This document shows, in pieces, positions 1 through 5,980 of a stretch of 6,379 bases of DNA. Numbering within the stretch: the first letter of the stretch is position 1; the number at the start of each line of letters is the position of its first letter. The notes under the pieces are model-generated. The model did not search any database. It was not told the origin of the DNA and was given only the letters and a program-made list of their open reading frames with translations. Source of the stretch: JAAYBT01 sp964404395 (lineage in GTDB: Bacteria > Bacillota > Clostridia > Acetivibrionales > DTU013); assembly GCA_964404395.1 (NCBI GenBank), contig CAYOKA010000128.1, forward strand, positions 1 through 6,379, in the 5' to 3' direction. The translations under genes were made by a program, and so were the position numbers.

Positions 1-37
1 TGTCCAAAGCCTGTTTAAAGCTTTCGGAAAAATTCAT
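1..37 (-). CDS. MacB/YknZ-type ABC transporter permease, N-terminal fragment (cut by window edge)
   Basis: Only the first 12 codons are present, reading MNFSESFKQALD before the window ends. The ATG at 37 is preceded by a GTGAGG Shine-Dalgarno site (45-50) with a 7-nt spacer, so this is a real translation start. The short amphipathic opening of the form MN-x-x-ES-F-x-x-AL is typical of MacB-family permeases (FtsX-like plus MacB periplasmic core), where it precedes the first membrane helix. Position agrees: it starts 42 nt after the stop of the membrane-fusion adaptor gene, in an operon that already holds the ATPase and adaptor but still lacks a permease. By family knowledge it would be the membrane-spanning subunit that couples ATP hydrolysis to extrusion of a peptide or amphiphile. 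The assignment rests on 12 residues plus context, so the family is an inference. Confidence 0.72.
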   Translation of the reverse strand, partial: MNFSESFKQALD

Positions 38-44
38 ATATTAA

Positions 45-50
45 CCTCAC
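45..50 (-). promoter_or_regulatory. Ribosome binding site of the truncated permease gene
   Basis: GTGAGG on the minus strand lies 7 nt upstream of the ATG at 37. It is the main evidence that a further gene begins at the left edge of the window. Confidence 0.7.
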
Positions 51-79
51 TTCTTGCAAAAGCCGTATTTATTCAATTC

Positions 80-1348
80 CTATTTTTCAACCGGATTCAC
101 ACGCATGCCATCTGTATAGCTGGGCTGCGGATCCAGCACAATAAGTGCCCCTTCCTCAAGCCCATCGAGTATCTCAATGTGCATATCAGAATTGATTCCT
201 ACTGTTACCTTCCTTTGCTCTATAGTTTTTGAATCCTCATCCACCAGGAAAACCATTATATTGTCATCCTTATCAGGTGTAATTGCCTCCATGGGTGCAA
301 GGAGGATATCCTTTTTATCCACTGTAGCAATATCGCAGGTCACATTGAGGCCGGGCTTCAAAAGATCCCCCGCTCCATCGACCTTAATCAGAACCTCGAT
401 AACCGTCTCGTTTCCACCTGACGTCATATTAGTCACAGCAATGGGAGATACAGTGCTTACACTTCCTGTTACCTCCTCATCCTTATCAATTGCATCTCCG
501 GTAATCCTGACCTTTTGACCCGCTTCTACTTCTTTTATGTCATACTCATTAATTTTCGCCCTAACCTGCAAATCGTTGGGGTCAATGATTTTGTAAGCCG
601 CCTGCATGTTGCTTGTAAAGCCGCCCTCCTGCACATTAACCACTGCAACAAGCCCATTAACCGGGCTCATACACTGTTCGCTAATCAAGCAGATTTTCTT
701 TTCCAGATCGCTAATCTGTATATCTGTCACCTTCAGTGCATCTTCATAGGACTTCTTTGAATTGTCTCTGCTTTCAAGCGCTGTATTATAGGCAAGCCTG
801 GCATTATTCAGGCCGGCCACCCCTGATTGTGCTTCAATAAATGCATTCTCCGACATATCAAGCTCAGCCTTCGAAATAGCATTTGCTTCATATAGTGCCT
901 TATTGTCCTCATAGGCTTTTTTTGCATCATTGTAATTTCGCTCGGCGGCTTTCAGGCTTATCAATGCTCTCTCGACTTCAGAATCCATGGTCTTTGATTC
1001 CAATGAAATCTTCTGGCTATTTCTGTTAATTTTCAAGGTGTCCAGCTGTGAGCTTAATGCATCCATATCCAATTCAAGCAGCTGCTGCCCCTTTGTTACC
1101 TTATCTCCCTCTTTCATCAAAACCCTATTCACCTTCAAGGGTGTATCAAAAAAGATTTCGATCTTATTGACCTCCTCAATGACTCCATCTGCCGAAATGT
1201 ATGATGAAAGTTCGCCTCTTTCTATCCTTGTGGCATCTACCTTAACCACACTACCGCCCGAAGCTCCTGTAGCTCTTATAACACCCGCAGCGATGAGTCC
1301 GAGGGCTAATATGCCAACTATAATTGCGGTTAATACCTTCTTTTTCAT
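80..1348 (-). CDS. Membrane-fusion / periplasmic-adaptor subunit of a MacAB-type ABC exporter (YknX-like, HlyD family)
   Basis: This 422-residue protein is the extracytoplasmic adaptor that works with the ABC ATPase and permease of the same operon. A basic N-terminus (MKKK) is followed by one hydrophobic helix at about residues 5-23, an uncleaved anchor or signal with no lipobox cysteine. The first half of the lipoyl-like (barrel-sandwich) domain is at about 48-95, including the VLMKEGDKVTKGQQLLELD stretch. A long helical hairpin (coiled coil) runs about 96-222, rich in Lys, Glu, Ala and Asn. The second lipoyl half follows at 226-246 (SPVNGLVAVVNVQEGG). A beta-barrel at about 258-342 ends in the LKPGLNVTC motif, and a membrane-proximal domain completes the protein. 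Length and domain order are normal for MacA/YknX. The start is firm: GGAGG at 1355-1359 with a 6-nt spacer to ATG. The stop is TAG. The gene lies 71 nt behind the Yip1-family gene and 42 nt ahead of the permease. The substrate cannot be read from sequence. YknX is a better model than Gram-negative MacA because of the adjacent Yip1 gene. Confidence 0.9.
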   Translation of the reverse strand: MKKKVLTAIIVGILALGLIAAGVIRATGASGGSVVKVDATRIERGELSSYISADGVIEEVNKIEIFFDTPLKVNRVLMKEGDKVTKGQQLLELDMDALSSQLDTLKINRNSQKISLESKTMDSEVERALISLKAAERNYNDAKKAYEDNKALYEANAISKAELDMSENAFIEAQSGVAGLNNARLAYNTALESRDNSKKSYEDALKVTDIQISDLEKKICLISEQCMSPVNGLVAVVNVQEGGFTSNMQAAYKIIDPNDLQVRAKINEYDIKEVEAGQKVRITGDAIDKDEEVTGSVSTVSPIAVTNMTSGGNETVIEVLIKVDGAGDLLKPGLNVTCDIATVDKKDILLAPMEAITPDKDDNIMVFLVDEDSKTIEQRKVTVGINSDMHIEILDGLEEGALIVLDPQPSYTDGMRVNPVEK

Positions 1349-1377
1349 TTATGACCTCCATCTTATTTGTCTGTGTT

Positions 1378-1391
1378 CCGGATCAATCCGG
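1378..1391. repeat. Short perfect inverted repeat between the Yip1-family and adaptor genes
   Basis: The minus strand reads CCGGATTGATCCGG, two 6-nt arms around 2 nt, or a 5-bp CCGGA/TCCGG stem with a TTGA tetraloop. It lies in the 71-nt gap, about 30 nt upstream of the adaptor start. No U-run follows it in the transcribed direction, so it is not a terminator. It could be an mRNA hairpin that affects stability, a protein-binding dyad, or chance. Confidence 0.35.
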
Positions 1392-1419
1392 TATATCCCT
1401 TATCAAATGTGCTGCCAGG

Positions 1420-2229
1420 CTAAAAAAGTGCGCTTGCAGCTGAAATGCCTGCTATGCTGATTAATAGCCCCACTAGAAATATCACAGCGGTAACTATATA
1501 TACCTTTTTCTTTTTTACCCTGCTCACCGCACAAAAGCCAATGGCTAAAAGTACATAATACCATATCCTAAATATGTCGATATTGGCTAGAAATGTGTAA
1601 AAGGGAGTCCCCGCCATATCCAAGGGCGCAAGTGTTGCCAGGCTTGTCAGCGGTGCACTGTCGTGGAGACTCCCGGTAATATGGGAAATCGGAATAAGCA
1701 GAAAAGTATACAGCACGGTAATAATATTCGCATGCACCGTTACCGACAAATAAGCCTTATACTTCCCCTGCCCGTTCATCAGCTTAAGTATTATGAAAAA
1801 CAAAAGTGCTGTTAACAAAAAACCAATGATTGTTGCAAACGGAATGCTGATAAGACCTGTTATTACAGAAGCGGGCAGTGACGCCTCAACCATTTCGGGT
1901 GTCATCTCCATTCCATAGGCCTCATAGATTTCAGACTGAGCCAGAATTGCCTTTCGCAGCGTTTCCTTATACAGCGGCATTCTAACAATATACAATATGG
2001 CCATCGGCAAGGACCCAAAAATCATCCAGAACAGAACTCTTGGCTTTTCAGCCAGGTTTTCCATCAGTTTTCCCGGCGACGTAAATACCCAAAGTAATCT
2101 TTTGAAAAAGCCCGGCTGTTTCACGGAAGCTTCCTCGCTCATGTCTCCTAACTGGAATTCTGAATTGTCTACTTGAATCTCCGAATTGTCTACTTGAATC
2201 TCCGAATTGTCTACTTGAATCTCCGACAT
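1420..2229 (-). CDS. Yip1-family integral membrane protein, YknW-like component of the ABC exporter
   Basis: The 269-residue protein has a soluble N-terminus and about five hydrophobic segments: roughly residues 64-83, 121-150 (long, possibly two helices), 163-184, 220-237 and 243-265. The third is preceded by GQGKYKAYLSVTVHANI, resembling the Yip1 motif region where a polar, Tyr-containing loop leads into a helix. A basic patch, RVKKKK (237-242), precedes the last helix. Its place between an ABC ATPase gene and a membrane-fusion gene matches B. subtilis YknW, a Yip1 protein needed for assembly of the YknXYZ transporter, so a similar assembly or chaperone role is inferred. The N-terminus is unusual: three exact SEIQVDN heptapeptides plus a degenerate SEFQLGD (residues 2-29) come from a 21-bp tandem repeat. 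The ATG at 2229 has an AGAGG site (2238-2242) with an 8-nt spacer and is preferred. A second in-frame Met at residue 30 lies only 2 nt from an AGGAG, too close for a normal site. Confidence 0.78.
   Translation of the reverse strand: MSEIQVDNSEIQVDNSEIQVDNSEFQLGDMSEEASVKQPGFFKRLLWVFTSPGKLMENLAEKPRVLFWMIFGSLPMAILYIVRMPLYKETLRKAILAQSEIYEAYGMEMTPEMVEASLPASVITGLISIPFATIIGFLLTALLFFIILKLMNGQGKYKAYLSVTVHANIITVLYTFLLIPISHITGSLHDSAPLTSLATLAPLDMAGTPFYTFLANIDIFRIWYYVLLAIGFCAVSRVKKKKVYIVTAVIFLVGLLISIAGISAASALF
2163..2225. repeat. 21-bp perfect tandem repeat (3 copies) inside the Yip1-family gene
   Basis: Three identical, contiguous 21-nt units cover 2163-2183, 2184-2204 and 2205-2225; periodicity continues one base further, to 2162. 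A diverged fourth unit covers about 2142-2162. On the minus strand each exact unit encodes SEIQVDN and the diverged one SEFQLGD. Because 21 is a multiple of three, gain or loss of copies leaves the reading frame intact. Identity at the DNA level, including third codon positions, suggests recent expansion. Confidence 0.95.
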
Positions 2230-2267
2230 AAAATCATCCTCTTTCCCTTAATTCTTTTTCGCCATCA

Positions 2268-2291
2268 GAGACTGCCATATCGGCCTGTCTC
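2268..2291 (-). other. Small imperfect stem-loop in the ATPase / Yip1-gene spacer
   Basis: In the 67-nt gap between the ATPase stop and the Yip1-family start, GAGAC pairs with GTCTC. After a small internal bulge, GCC pairs with GGC around a 5-nt loop. No U-run follows, so it is not an intrinsic terminator. It may be an intercistronic mRNA structure or chance. Confidence 0.25.
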
Positions 2292-2296
2292 CGCCA

Positions 2297-3031
2297 TTAC
2301 ACAACAGCCTTTGACTTAAGCTCCTTAATTAAGTCTCTGGCATCGATAGGCGTGTCTACCAACTCATCATTAGTAAGGAAACCGTCGCGGAACCTGATGA
2401 TTCTCTTGGTATGTTGAGCAATATCAGGTTCATGGGTGACGAGAACTATTGTGGCACCCTCTCTGTTCAGCGCCTGAAATATCGCCATAATCTCCTCGCC
2501 TGTAGCGGTGTCAAGATTTCCCGTAGGTTCGTCTGCCAGAATGATAGCCGGGTTATTTACAAGAGCCCGTGCTATGGCAACTCTCTGCTTTTGCCCGCCT
2601 GATAGTTCATTGGGCTTGTGCTCCATCCTATCCAACAGGCTGACCCTTTCCATTGCCTCAATTGCCTTCTGCCTGCGCTCCTTCCTACCTGCCCCGGCAT
2701 AAACTATAGGTAACTCAACATTTTGCAGCGCTGTGAGCCTGGGAAGCAGGTTGAAGGACTGAAACACAAAACCGATCTTTTTATTCCTTATCTTTGCAAG
2801 TTCGGTATCTTCAAGATTGGATATATTTACACCATCCAGCTCATAATAGCCGGATGTAAACCTGTCAAGGCAGCCTATTATATTCATCAATGTGGATTTG
2901 CCGGAGCCGGAGGGCCCCATTATGGAAACAAATTCACCCTCTTCGATGTTGAGACTGACGTTTTTTAGCGCCTCCACTTGAATTTTTCCGGTATCATAAA
3001 TCTTGCCTATGTCGTCCATTCTTATAATCAT
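2297..3031 (-). CDS. ABC transporter ATP-binding protein, MacB/LolD (YknY-like) type
   Basis: This 244-residue cytoplasmic nucleotide-binding subunit has all ABC motifs intact. Walker A is GPSGSGKST (39-47) and the Q-loop glutamine is Gln91 in FVFQSFNLLPRLTALQNVELP, a stretch characteristic of the MacB/LolD/FtsE-like exporter group. The signature is LSGGQKQ (143-149), Walker B is IILADEP with catalytic Glu168, the D-loop is GNLD (171-174) and the switch histidine is His200 (VTHEPDIA). There is no fused membrane domain, so it must pair with a separate permease, consistent with the truncated gene at the left edge. The ATG at 3031 is supported by AAGGATGG (3039-3046), ending 7 nt upstream; an internal Met5 is a less likely start. 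It is the first gene of the exporter unit, 90 nt after ribF. By family knowledge, dimeric ATP binding drives conformational extrusion through the MacB-type permease. The substrate is unknown. Confidence 0.95.
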   Translation of the reverse strand: MIIRMDDIGKIYDTGKIQVEALKNVSLNIEEGEFVSIMGPSGSGKSTLMNIIGCLDRFTSGYYELDGVNISNLEDTELAKIRNKKIGFVFQSFNLLPRLTALQNVELPIVYAGAGRKERRQKAIEAMERVSLLDRMEHKPNELSGGQKQRVAIARALVNNPAIILADEPTGNLDTATGEEIMAIFQALNREGATIVLVTHEPDIAQHTKRIIRFRDGFLTNDELVDTPIDARDLIKELKSKAVV

Positions 3032-3061
3032 TACTATACCATCCTTAATCTATAACAAGAT

Positions 3062-3091
3062 ATTATTTCCTAAAAGCTCAACACCTACCAA
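3062..3091 (-). promoter_or_regulatory. Weak candidate sigma-A promoter for the exporter operon
   Basis: The 90-nt ribF-ATPase gap (3032-3121) is AT-rich. On the minus strand TTGGTA (3086-3091, 4 of 6 matches to the -35 consensus) is followed after 18 nt by AATAAT (3062-3067, 5 of 6 matches to the -10). A start a few bases downstream would leave a leader of roughly 25 nt holding the ribosome binding site. A competing reading is TTGAGC (3076-3081) with TGTTAT (3052-3057). AT-rich DNA gives such matches by chance. No convincing terminator for the ribF unit is visible here, so read-through from ribF is also possible. Confidence 0.28.
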
Positions 3092-3121
3092 AATAACTTA
3101 CGATAAAAATACATATTTGTC

Positions 3122-4051
3122 TTATAAACCGAAATATTCCTTTGCAGCCTGAACATCCCTATGTATTTGCGTAGATAAGTCCCGGGCGTCTTTGCACTTT
3201 ATTTCATCCCGCAGCTTTGCCAGGAAAAACACCTCTATACTGCTCCTGTATATATCCTCGTCAAAATTAATTATATGCGTCTCAGCCTTAATTTTTGATA
3301 CGTCACCAAAGGTAGGATTCATCCCGATATTTGTTAAGCCACTGTAGAATTCTCCCCTGTACAGAGTTTTCGTAAGATATACGCCATCATGAGGCATAAC
3401 CAGGTAATCCTCCGGGTGCAGATTAGCTGTCGGAAAACCAATTCTCCTGCCCAGCCGTTTTCCATCCATCACTTCCCCGGTAATTGAGTAATGCCTGCCT
3501 AAAAGCTTGGAAACCTTTTCCATATCACCGCCGGCAACATATTTGCGTATCGCTGTGCTACTTACCAGCTCATTATCAACCTTCACGGGAGGGATAACTA
3601 TAACACTAAAATCATGCTTCTTACCGAGGGCTTTAAGCAGGTTCACATCACCCTTACCCATATAACCAAACCGATAATTGAATCCGCTTACTACCAGTCG
3701 GGCTCCTAGCTTGTTCAACAGAATCTGCTTAACAAAGTCTTCAGGCTCAATTCTGGAATACTCTTCATCAAATTCATCAAAACAGACATTGTCTAAAGTT
3801 GTTTGACTCAATAGCTGTATTCTTTTTCTGACAGTCGTTAACTGAAGAGTAAACAAATCCTTCCTGAGTATGTTCTCCGGATGCTTTGTGAAGGTATAAA
3901 TGACTGATTCAAGGTTATGGATCCCGGCCTCACTAATTAGCGTGTTAACAAGCGCCATGTGACCAACATGAAGCCCATCAAAGTTACCAAGACCAACTGC
4001 TGTGCCACGTTTGTCAAATGCAAAGTTTTCATTCCCGTATATTGTCTTCAT
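3122..4051 (-). CDS. ribF: Bifunctional riboflavin kinase / FMN adenylyltransferase (FAD synthetase)
   Basis: RibF converts riboflavin to FMN and then FAD in the cytoplasm. The 309-residue length is standard for the bifunctional bacterial enzyme. The N-terminal nucleotidyltransferase domain carries GNFDGLHVGH (22-31), the HxGH-type adenylyltransferase motif, and VSSTAIR (163-169), the equivalent of the ISSTxIR motif. The C-terminal flavokinase domain carries GKRLGRRIGFPTAN (197-210), the Mg-ATP binding PTAN region, then GVY (223-225), NIGMNPTFG (241-249), ETHI with NFDEDIY (257-268) and the likely catalytic glutamate in IEVFFL (Glu273). Both halves look intact. The ATG at 4051 has a modest GGGG site (4060-4063) at 8 nt. 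It starts 33 nt after truB, an arrangement common in Firmicutes (rbfA-nrnA-truB-ribF). No FMN riboswitch is visible in front of it, which fits expression from the upstream operon. The stop is TAA at 3122. Confidence 0.97.
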   Translation of the reverse strand: MKTIYGNENFAFDKRGTAVGLGNFDGLHVGHMALVNTLISEAGIHNLESVIYTFTKHPENILRKDLFTLQLTTVRKRIQLLSQTTLDNVCFDEFDEEYSRIEPEDFVKQILLNKLGARLVVSGFNYRFGYMGKGDVNLLKALGKKHDFSVIVIPPVKVDNELVSSTAIRKYVAGGDMEKVSKLLGRHYSITGEVMDGKRLGRRIGFPTANLHPEDYLVMPHDGVYLTKTLYRGEFYSGLTNIGMNPTFGDVSKIKAETHIINFDEDIYRSSIEVFFLAKLRDEIKCKDARDLSTQIHRDVQAAKEYFGL

Positions 4052-4084
4052 TTATGTGACCCCAATCAGGCTGCTACAATGCAG

Positions 4085-5011
4085 CTAAAAAAATTTTCTA
4101 ACCTTTAGGTAAGTTTTGTCTTCTATTAGTTGCAGATAGCCCAATGCAATAAAATTACCTTCCGAACAATAAACTCTAAGCTGATGGTTCTCATCACTCC
4201 GGCCTGCAAAGCTTGGAATCTCACCTGAATCTATATTAGCGGAAACATCTATTGCCACTGCATTTTTGAACTTTCTTTCGTGCTCTTCATCCAATGTAAT
4301 ACTGTCCAGCCCTCTAAATATGTAATCAACCTTCAAGAACGCATCTTCCACTCGCCCGCTCTCTTTCATATCAGACAGCTGCTCAAGAGTATATGCCGAA
4401 TCTATATCAAATTCGCCTGCCCTTTGCCTTAAAAGAAAAGACATATGCCCGCCACAGCCAAGCCTTTGACCAACATCAGCGCACAGGGTTCTGATATATG
4501 TACCCTTCGAACAGTGAACATCAAACAGCACCCGAACACCATCGGTTCTATCGACTTGAAGCATTCGAGAGGAATATATCTCTACCTCCCTATGCTTGCG
4601 TTCCACACTCCTGCCTTCTCTGGCCAGCTCATAGAGCCTTTTCCCCTCCACCCTCAGAGCCGAGTGCATAGGTGGAAGCTGTAAATATTTGCCTTCAAAA
4701 GATGCAATCGCCTTCTCTATTTCTTCATCCATGCACTCTACATCACGCGAGCTAAGTACGTTGCCTGTTGAATCCTGAGTATCAGTTGTAATGCCCAGCG
4801 TTAGCTCCGCTCTGTATAGCTTGTCCTTATCCATCATAAACTCGATAGCCTTTGTAGCTCTGCCTGTACAAATCGGAAGAACACCAACAGCCATAGGGTC
4901 CAGTGTACCGGCATGACCAATTTTTTTAGTTCCCAGCAAGCCGCGCAAGCATGCCACCACATCAAAGGAAGTCATTCCGGGAGGCTTCAGAATATTAAGT
5001 ATCCCATCCAT
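4085..5011 (-). CDS. truB: tRNA pseudouridine(55) synthase TruB
   Basis: TruB isomerises U55 in the T-loop of tRNAs to pseudouridine. With the ATG at 5011 the protein has 308 residues and begins MDGILNILKPPGMTSFDVV, the usual opening of the family. The catalytic aspartate is Asp38 in GHAGTLDPMAVGVLP (32-46). Other conserved parts are LYRAELTLG with Tyr66 (65-73), QLPPMHSALRVEGKRLYELAREG from 111, and CSKGTYIRTLCADVG (167-181). The C-terminal part (about 240-308) is a PUA-like RNA-binding domain with YCSEGNFIALG (281-291). An in-frame GTG at 5023 would add four residues (MKCD), but it sits inside the AAAGGGTG that best serves as the SD site, so 5011 is preferred. The start follows the nrnA stop by one nucleotide (TGATATG), which suggests translational coupling. 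The stop is TAG at 4085. Confidence 0.96.
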   Translation of the reverse strand: MDGILNILKPPGMTSFDVVACLRGLLGTKKIGHAGTLDPMAVGVLPICTGRATKAIEFMMDKDKLYRAELTLGITTDTQDSTGNVLSSRDVECMDEEIEKAIASFEGKYLQLPPMHSALRVEGKRLYELAREGRSVERKHREVEIYSSRMLQVDRTDGVRVLFDVHCSKGTYIRTLCADVGQRLGCGGHMSFLLRQRAGEFDIDSAYTLEQLSDMKESGRVEDAFLKVDYIFRGLDSITLDEEHERKFKNAVAIDVSANIDSGEIPSFAGRSDENHQLRVYCSEGNFIALGYLQLIEDKTYLKVRKFF

Positions 5012-5012
5012 A

Positions 5013-5966
5013 TCACACTTCACCCTTTAAATCTGCCAGCAGCTTATTCTTTATCTGTTCCAGACTACCGGCGGCAGTGAAGCCGGCGGCCCTTTCGTGT
5101 CCTCCGCCCGAATGTCGGGCTGCTATTGCTGAAACATCAACATAGCTGTTGGACCGCAGATTTACTTTGACTTGGCTGCTATCAAGCTGCTTAAGCATTG
5201 CTGCCACCTCAACACCGCTGATGTTTCTGGCCGTATTTATAATACCGTCGCTGTCCTCGTCCTTGGTTGCTAAACTCTCTATTAGGTCATTTGTAAGGGA
5301 CATAAACGCTATTTTCCCCTCTTCAAATAACTCAAGAGACTCAATAGCCGCTCCGGTCAGCTTAACCTTCCCGTAGGATACAGTATCGAAAACTCTCTGG
5401 GACACCTTTGCTACATCAATTCCCTCGCTAACCAGCTCGGCTGCGATACTATGGGTTTGCGCAGTTGTGTTACTATATCGAAATCCGCCGGTATCGGTTG
5501 CTATAGCTACATAAAGGCAAATAGCAACATCCTTAACCAGCTTTGCCCCCAACTTCTCCATAAGCCTAAAAATAATCTCACCTGTTGCAGACGAGCTTGT
5601 ATCAACACAATTGTAGGTGGCAAATCCGGTATTCGTTGCGTGATGGTCAATATTGGCATTCTTTACTGCTGCATTGAACACTACTATTCTGGATGCCAAC
5701 CTATCCGCATCTCCGCAATCCAGAGCAAGAGCCAGATCATATTCTTTGTTATCCTTTTCATAAACACAGGAAAAATCTCTGCCTGGTAAATCAGCATATA
5801 CCTCCGGAATTTCCTCATTGAGCAGCACATTTACCTTTTTGCCCAAATCGGATAAGATAATGGCCAGCGCAAAGGAGGAGCCCAGGGCATCTCCGTCCGC
5901 TGACACATGGGGCAATACCGCTATGGTCTCTGATTCATTTATTAAGGCTGCTATTACATCCAACAC
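5013..5966 (-). CDS. nrnA: DHH/DHHA1 phosphoesterase, NrnA-type nanoRNase and pAp phosphatase
   Basis: The 317-residue cytoplasmic enzyme belongs to the DHH family. NrnA degrades 2-5 nt RNAs and dephosphorylates 3'-phosphoadenosine 5'-phosphate (pAp), replacing Orn and CysQ in Firmicutes. Metal-binding motifs are in order: His20, Asp24 and Asp26 in HVSADGDALGS (motif I; the usual Pro before DGD is Ala here), Asp83 in ALDCGD (motif II), the signature DHH at 107-109 (NIDHHATN, motif III), and Asp158 in ATDTGGFRYSNTT (motif IV). The C-terminal DHHA1 domain ends in the substrate-binding SGGGHERAAGF (286-296). All key residues are present and the length is standard. The start is GTG at 5966, preceded by AGGGGG (5975-5980) with an 8-nt spacer; that site overlaps the rbfA stop codon. 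The stop TGA (5013-5015) abuts the truB start. The rbfA-nrnA-truB neighbourhood is conserved in Firmicutes and supports NrnA over other DHH proteins. Confidence 0.93.
   Translation of the reverse strand: MLDVIAALINESETIAVLPHVSADGDALGSSFALAIILSDLGKKVNVLLNEEIPEVYADLPGRDFSCVYEKDNKEYDLALALDCGDADRLASRIVVFNAAVKNANIDHHATNTGFATYNCVDTSSSATGEIIFRLMEKLGAKLVKDVAICLYVAIATDTGGFRYSNTTAQTHSIAAELVSEGIDVAKVSQRVFDTVSYGKVKLTGAAIESLELFEEGKIAFMSLTNDLIESLATKDEDSDGIINTARNISGVEVAAMLKQLDSSQVKVNLRSNSYVDVSAIAARHSGGGHERAAGFTAAGSLEQIKNKLLADLKGEV
5021..5028 (-). promoter_or_regulatory. Ribosome binding site that decides the truB start
   Basis: AAAGGGTG lies inside the end of nrnA, about 9 nt before the ATG at 5011. The alternative GTG start at 5023 overlaps this element and would have no spacer, so the site argues for 5011. 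Confidence 0.6.
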
Positions 5967-5974
5967 GCTGAAAA

Positions 5975-5980
5975 CCCCCT
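5975..5980 (-). promoter_or_regulatory. Ribosome binding site supporting the GTG start of nrnA
   Basis: AGGGGG lies 8 nt upstream of the GTG at 5966, and its first bases are part of the rbfA TAG stop (5979-5981). The tight packing makes termination-reinitiation coupling between rbfA and nrnA plausible. Confidence 0.6.

Noticed and set aside
177..1460. Plus-strand open frames opposite the adaptor gene (about 177-518, 515-760, 987-1460).
   Set aside because: They lie antisense to a well-supported gene with intact domains and encode no recognisable family. They are shadow frames.
2162..2229. The 21-bp repeats as a CRISPR array or iteron-type origin.
   Set aside because: The units are contiguous without spacers, lie in frame within a coding sequence, and there are no cas or replication genes nearby.
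2411..2968. Plus-strand open frames opposite the ABC ATPase gene.
   Set aside because: The minus strand carries every ABC motif; the plus-strand products have no recognisable domain.
3106..3118. AT-only dyad (AAATA, 2 nt, TATTT) just after ribF as a terminator.
   Set aside because: The stem is all A-T with a 2-nt loop, too weak for an intrinsic terminator.
4052..4084. FMN riboswitch or other leader in front of ribF.
   Set aside because: The 33-nt gap is far too short for an RFN element, and ribF appears to be expressed from the upstream operon.
5012..5023. GTG start for truB at 5023, giving 312 residues.
   Set aside because: It overlaps the only good Shine-Dalgarno element and adds residues not typical of TruB; the ATG at 5011 fits better.
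4445..5789. Plus-strand open frames opposite truB and nrnA (4445-4684, 5149-5376, 5451-5789).
   Set aside because: They are antisense to intact conserved enzymes, and no family is recognisable in their products.
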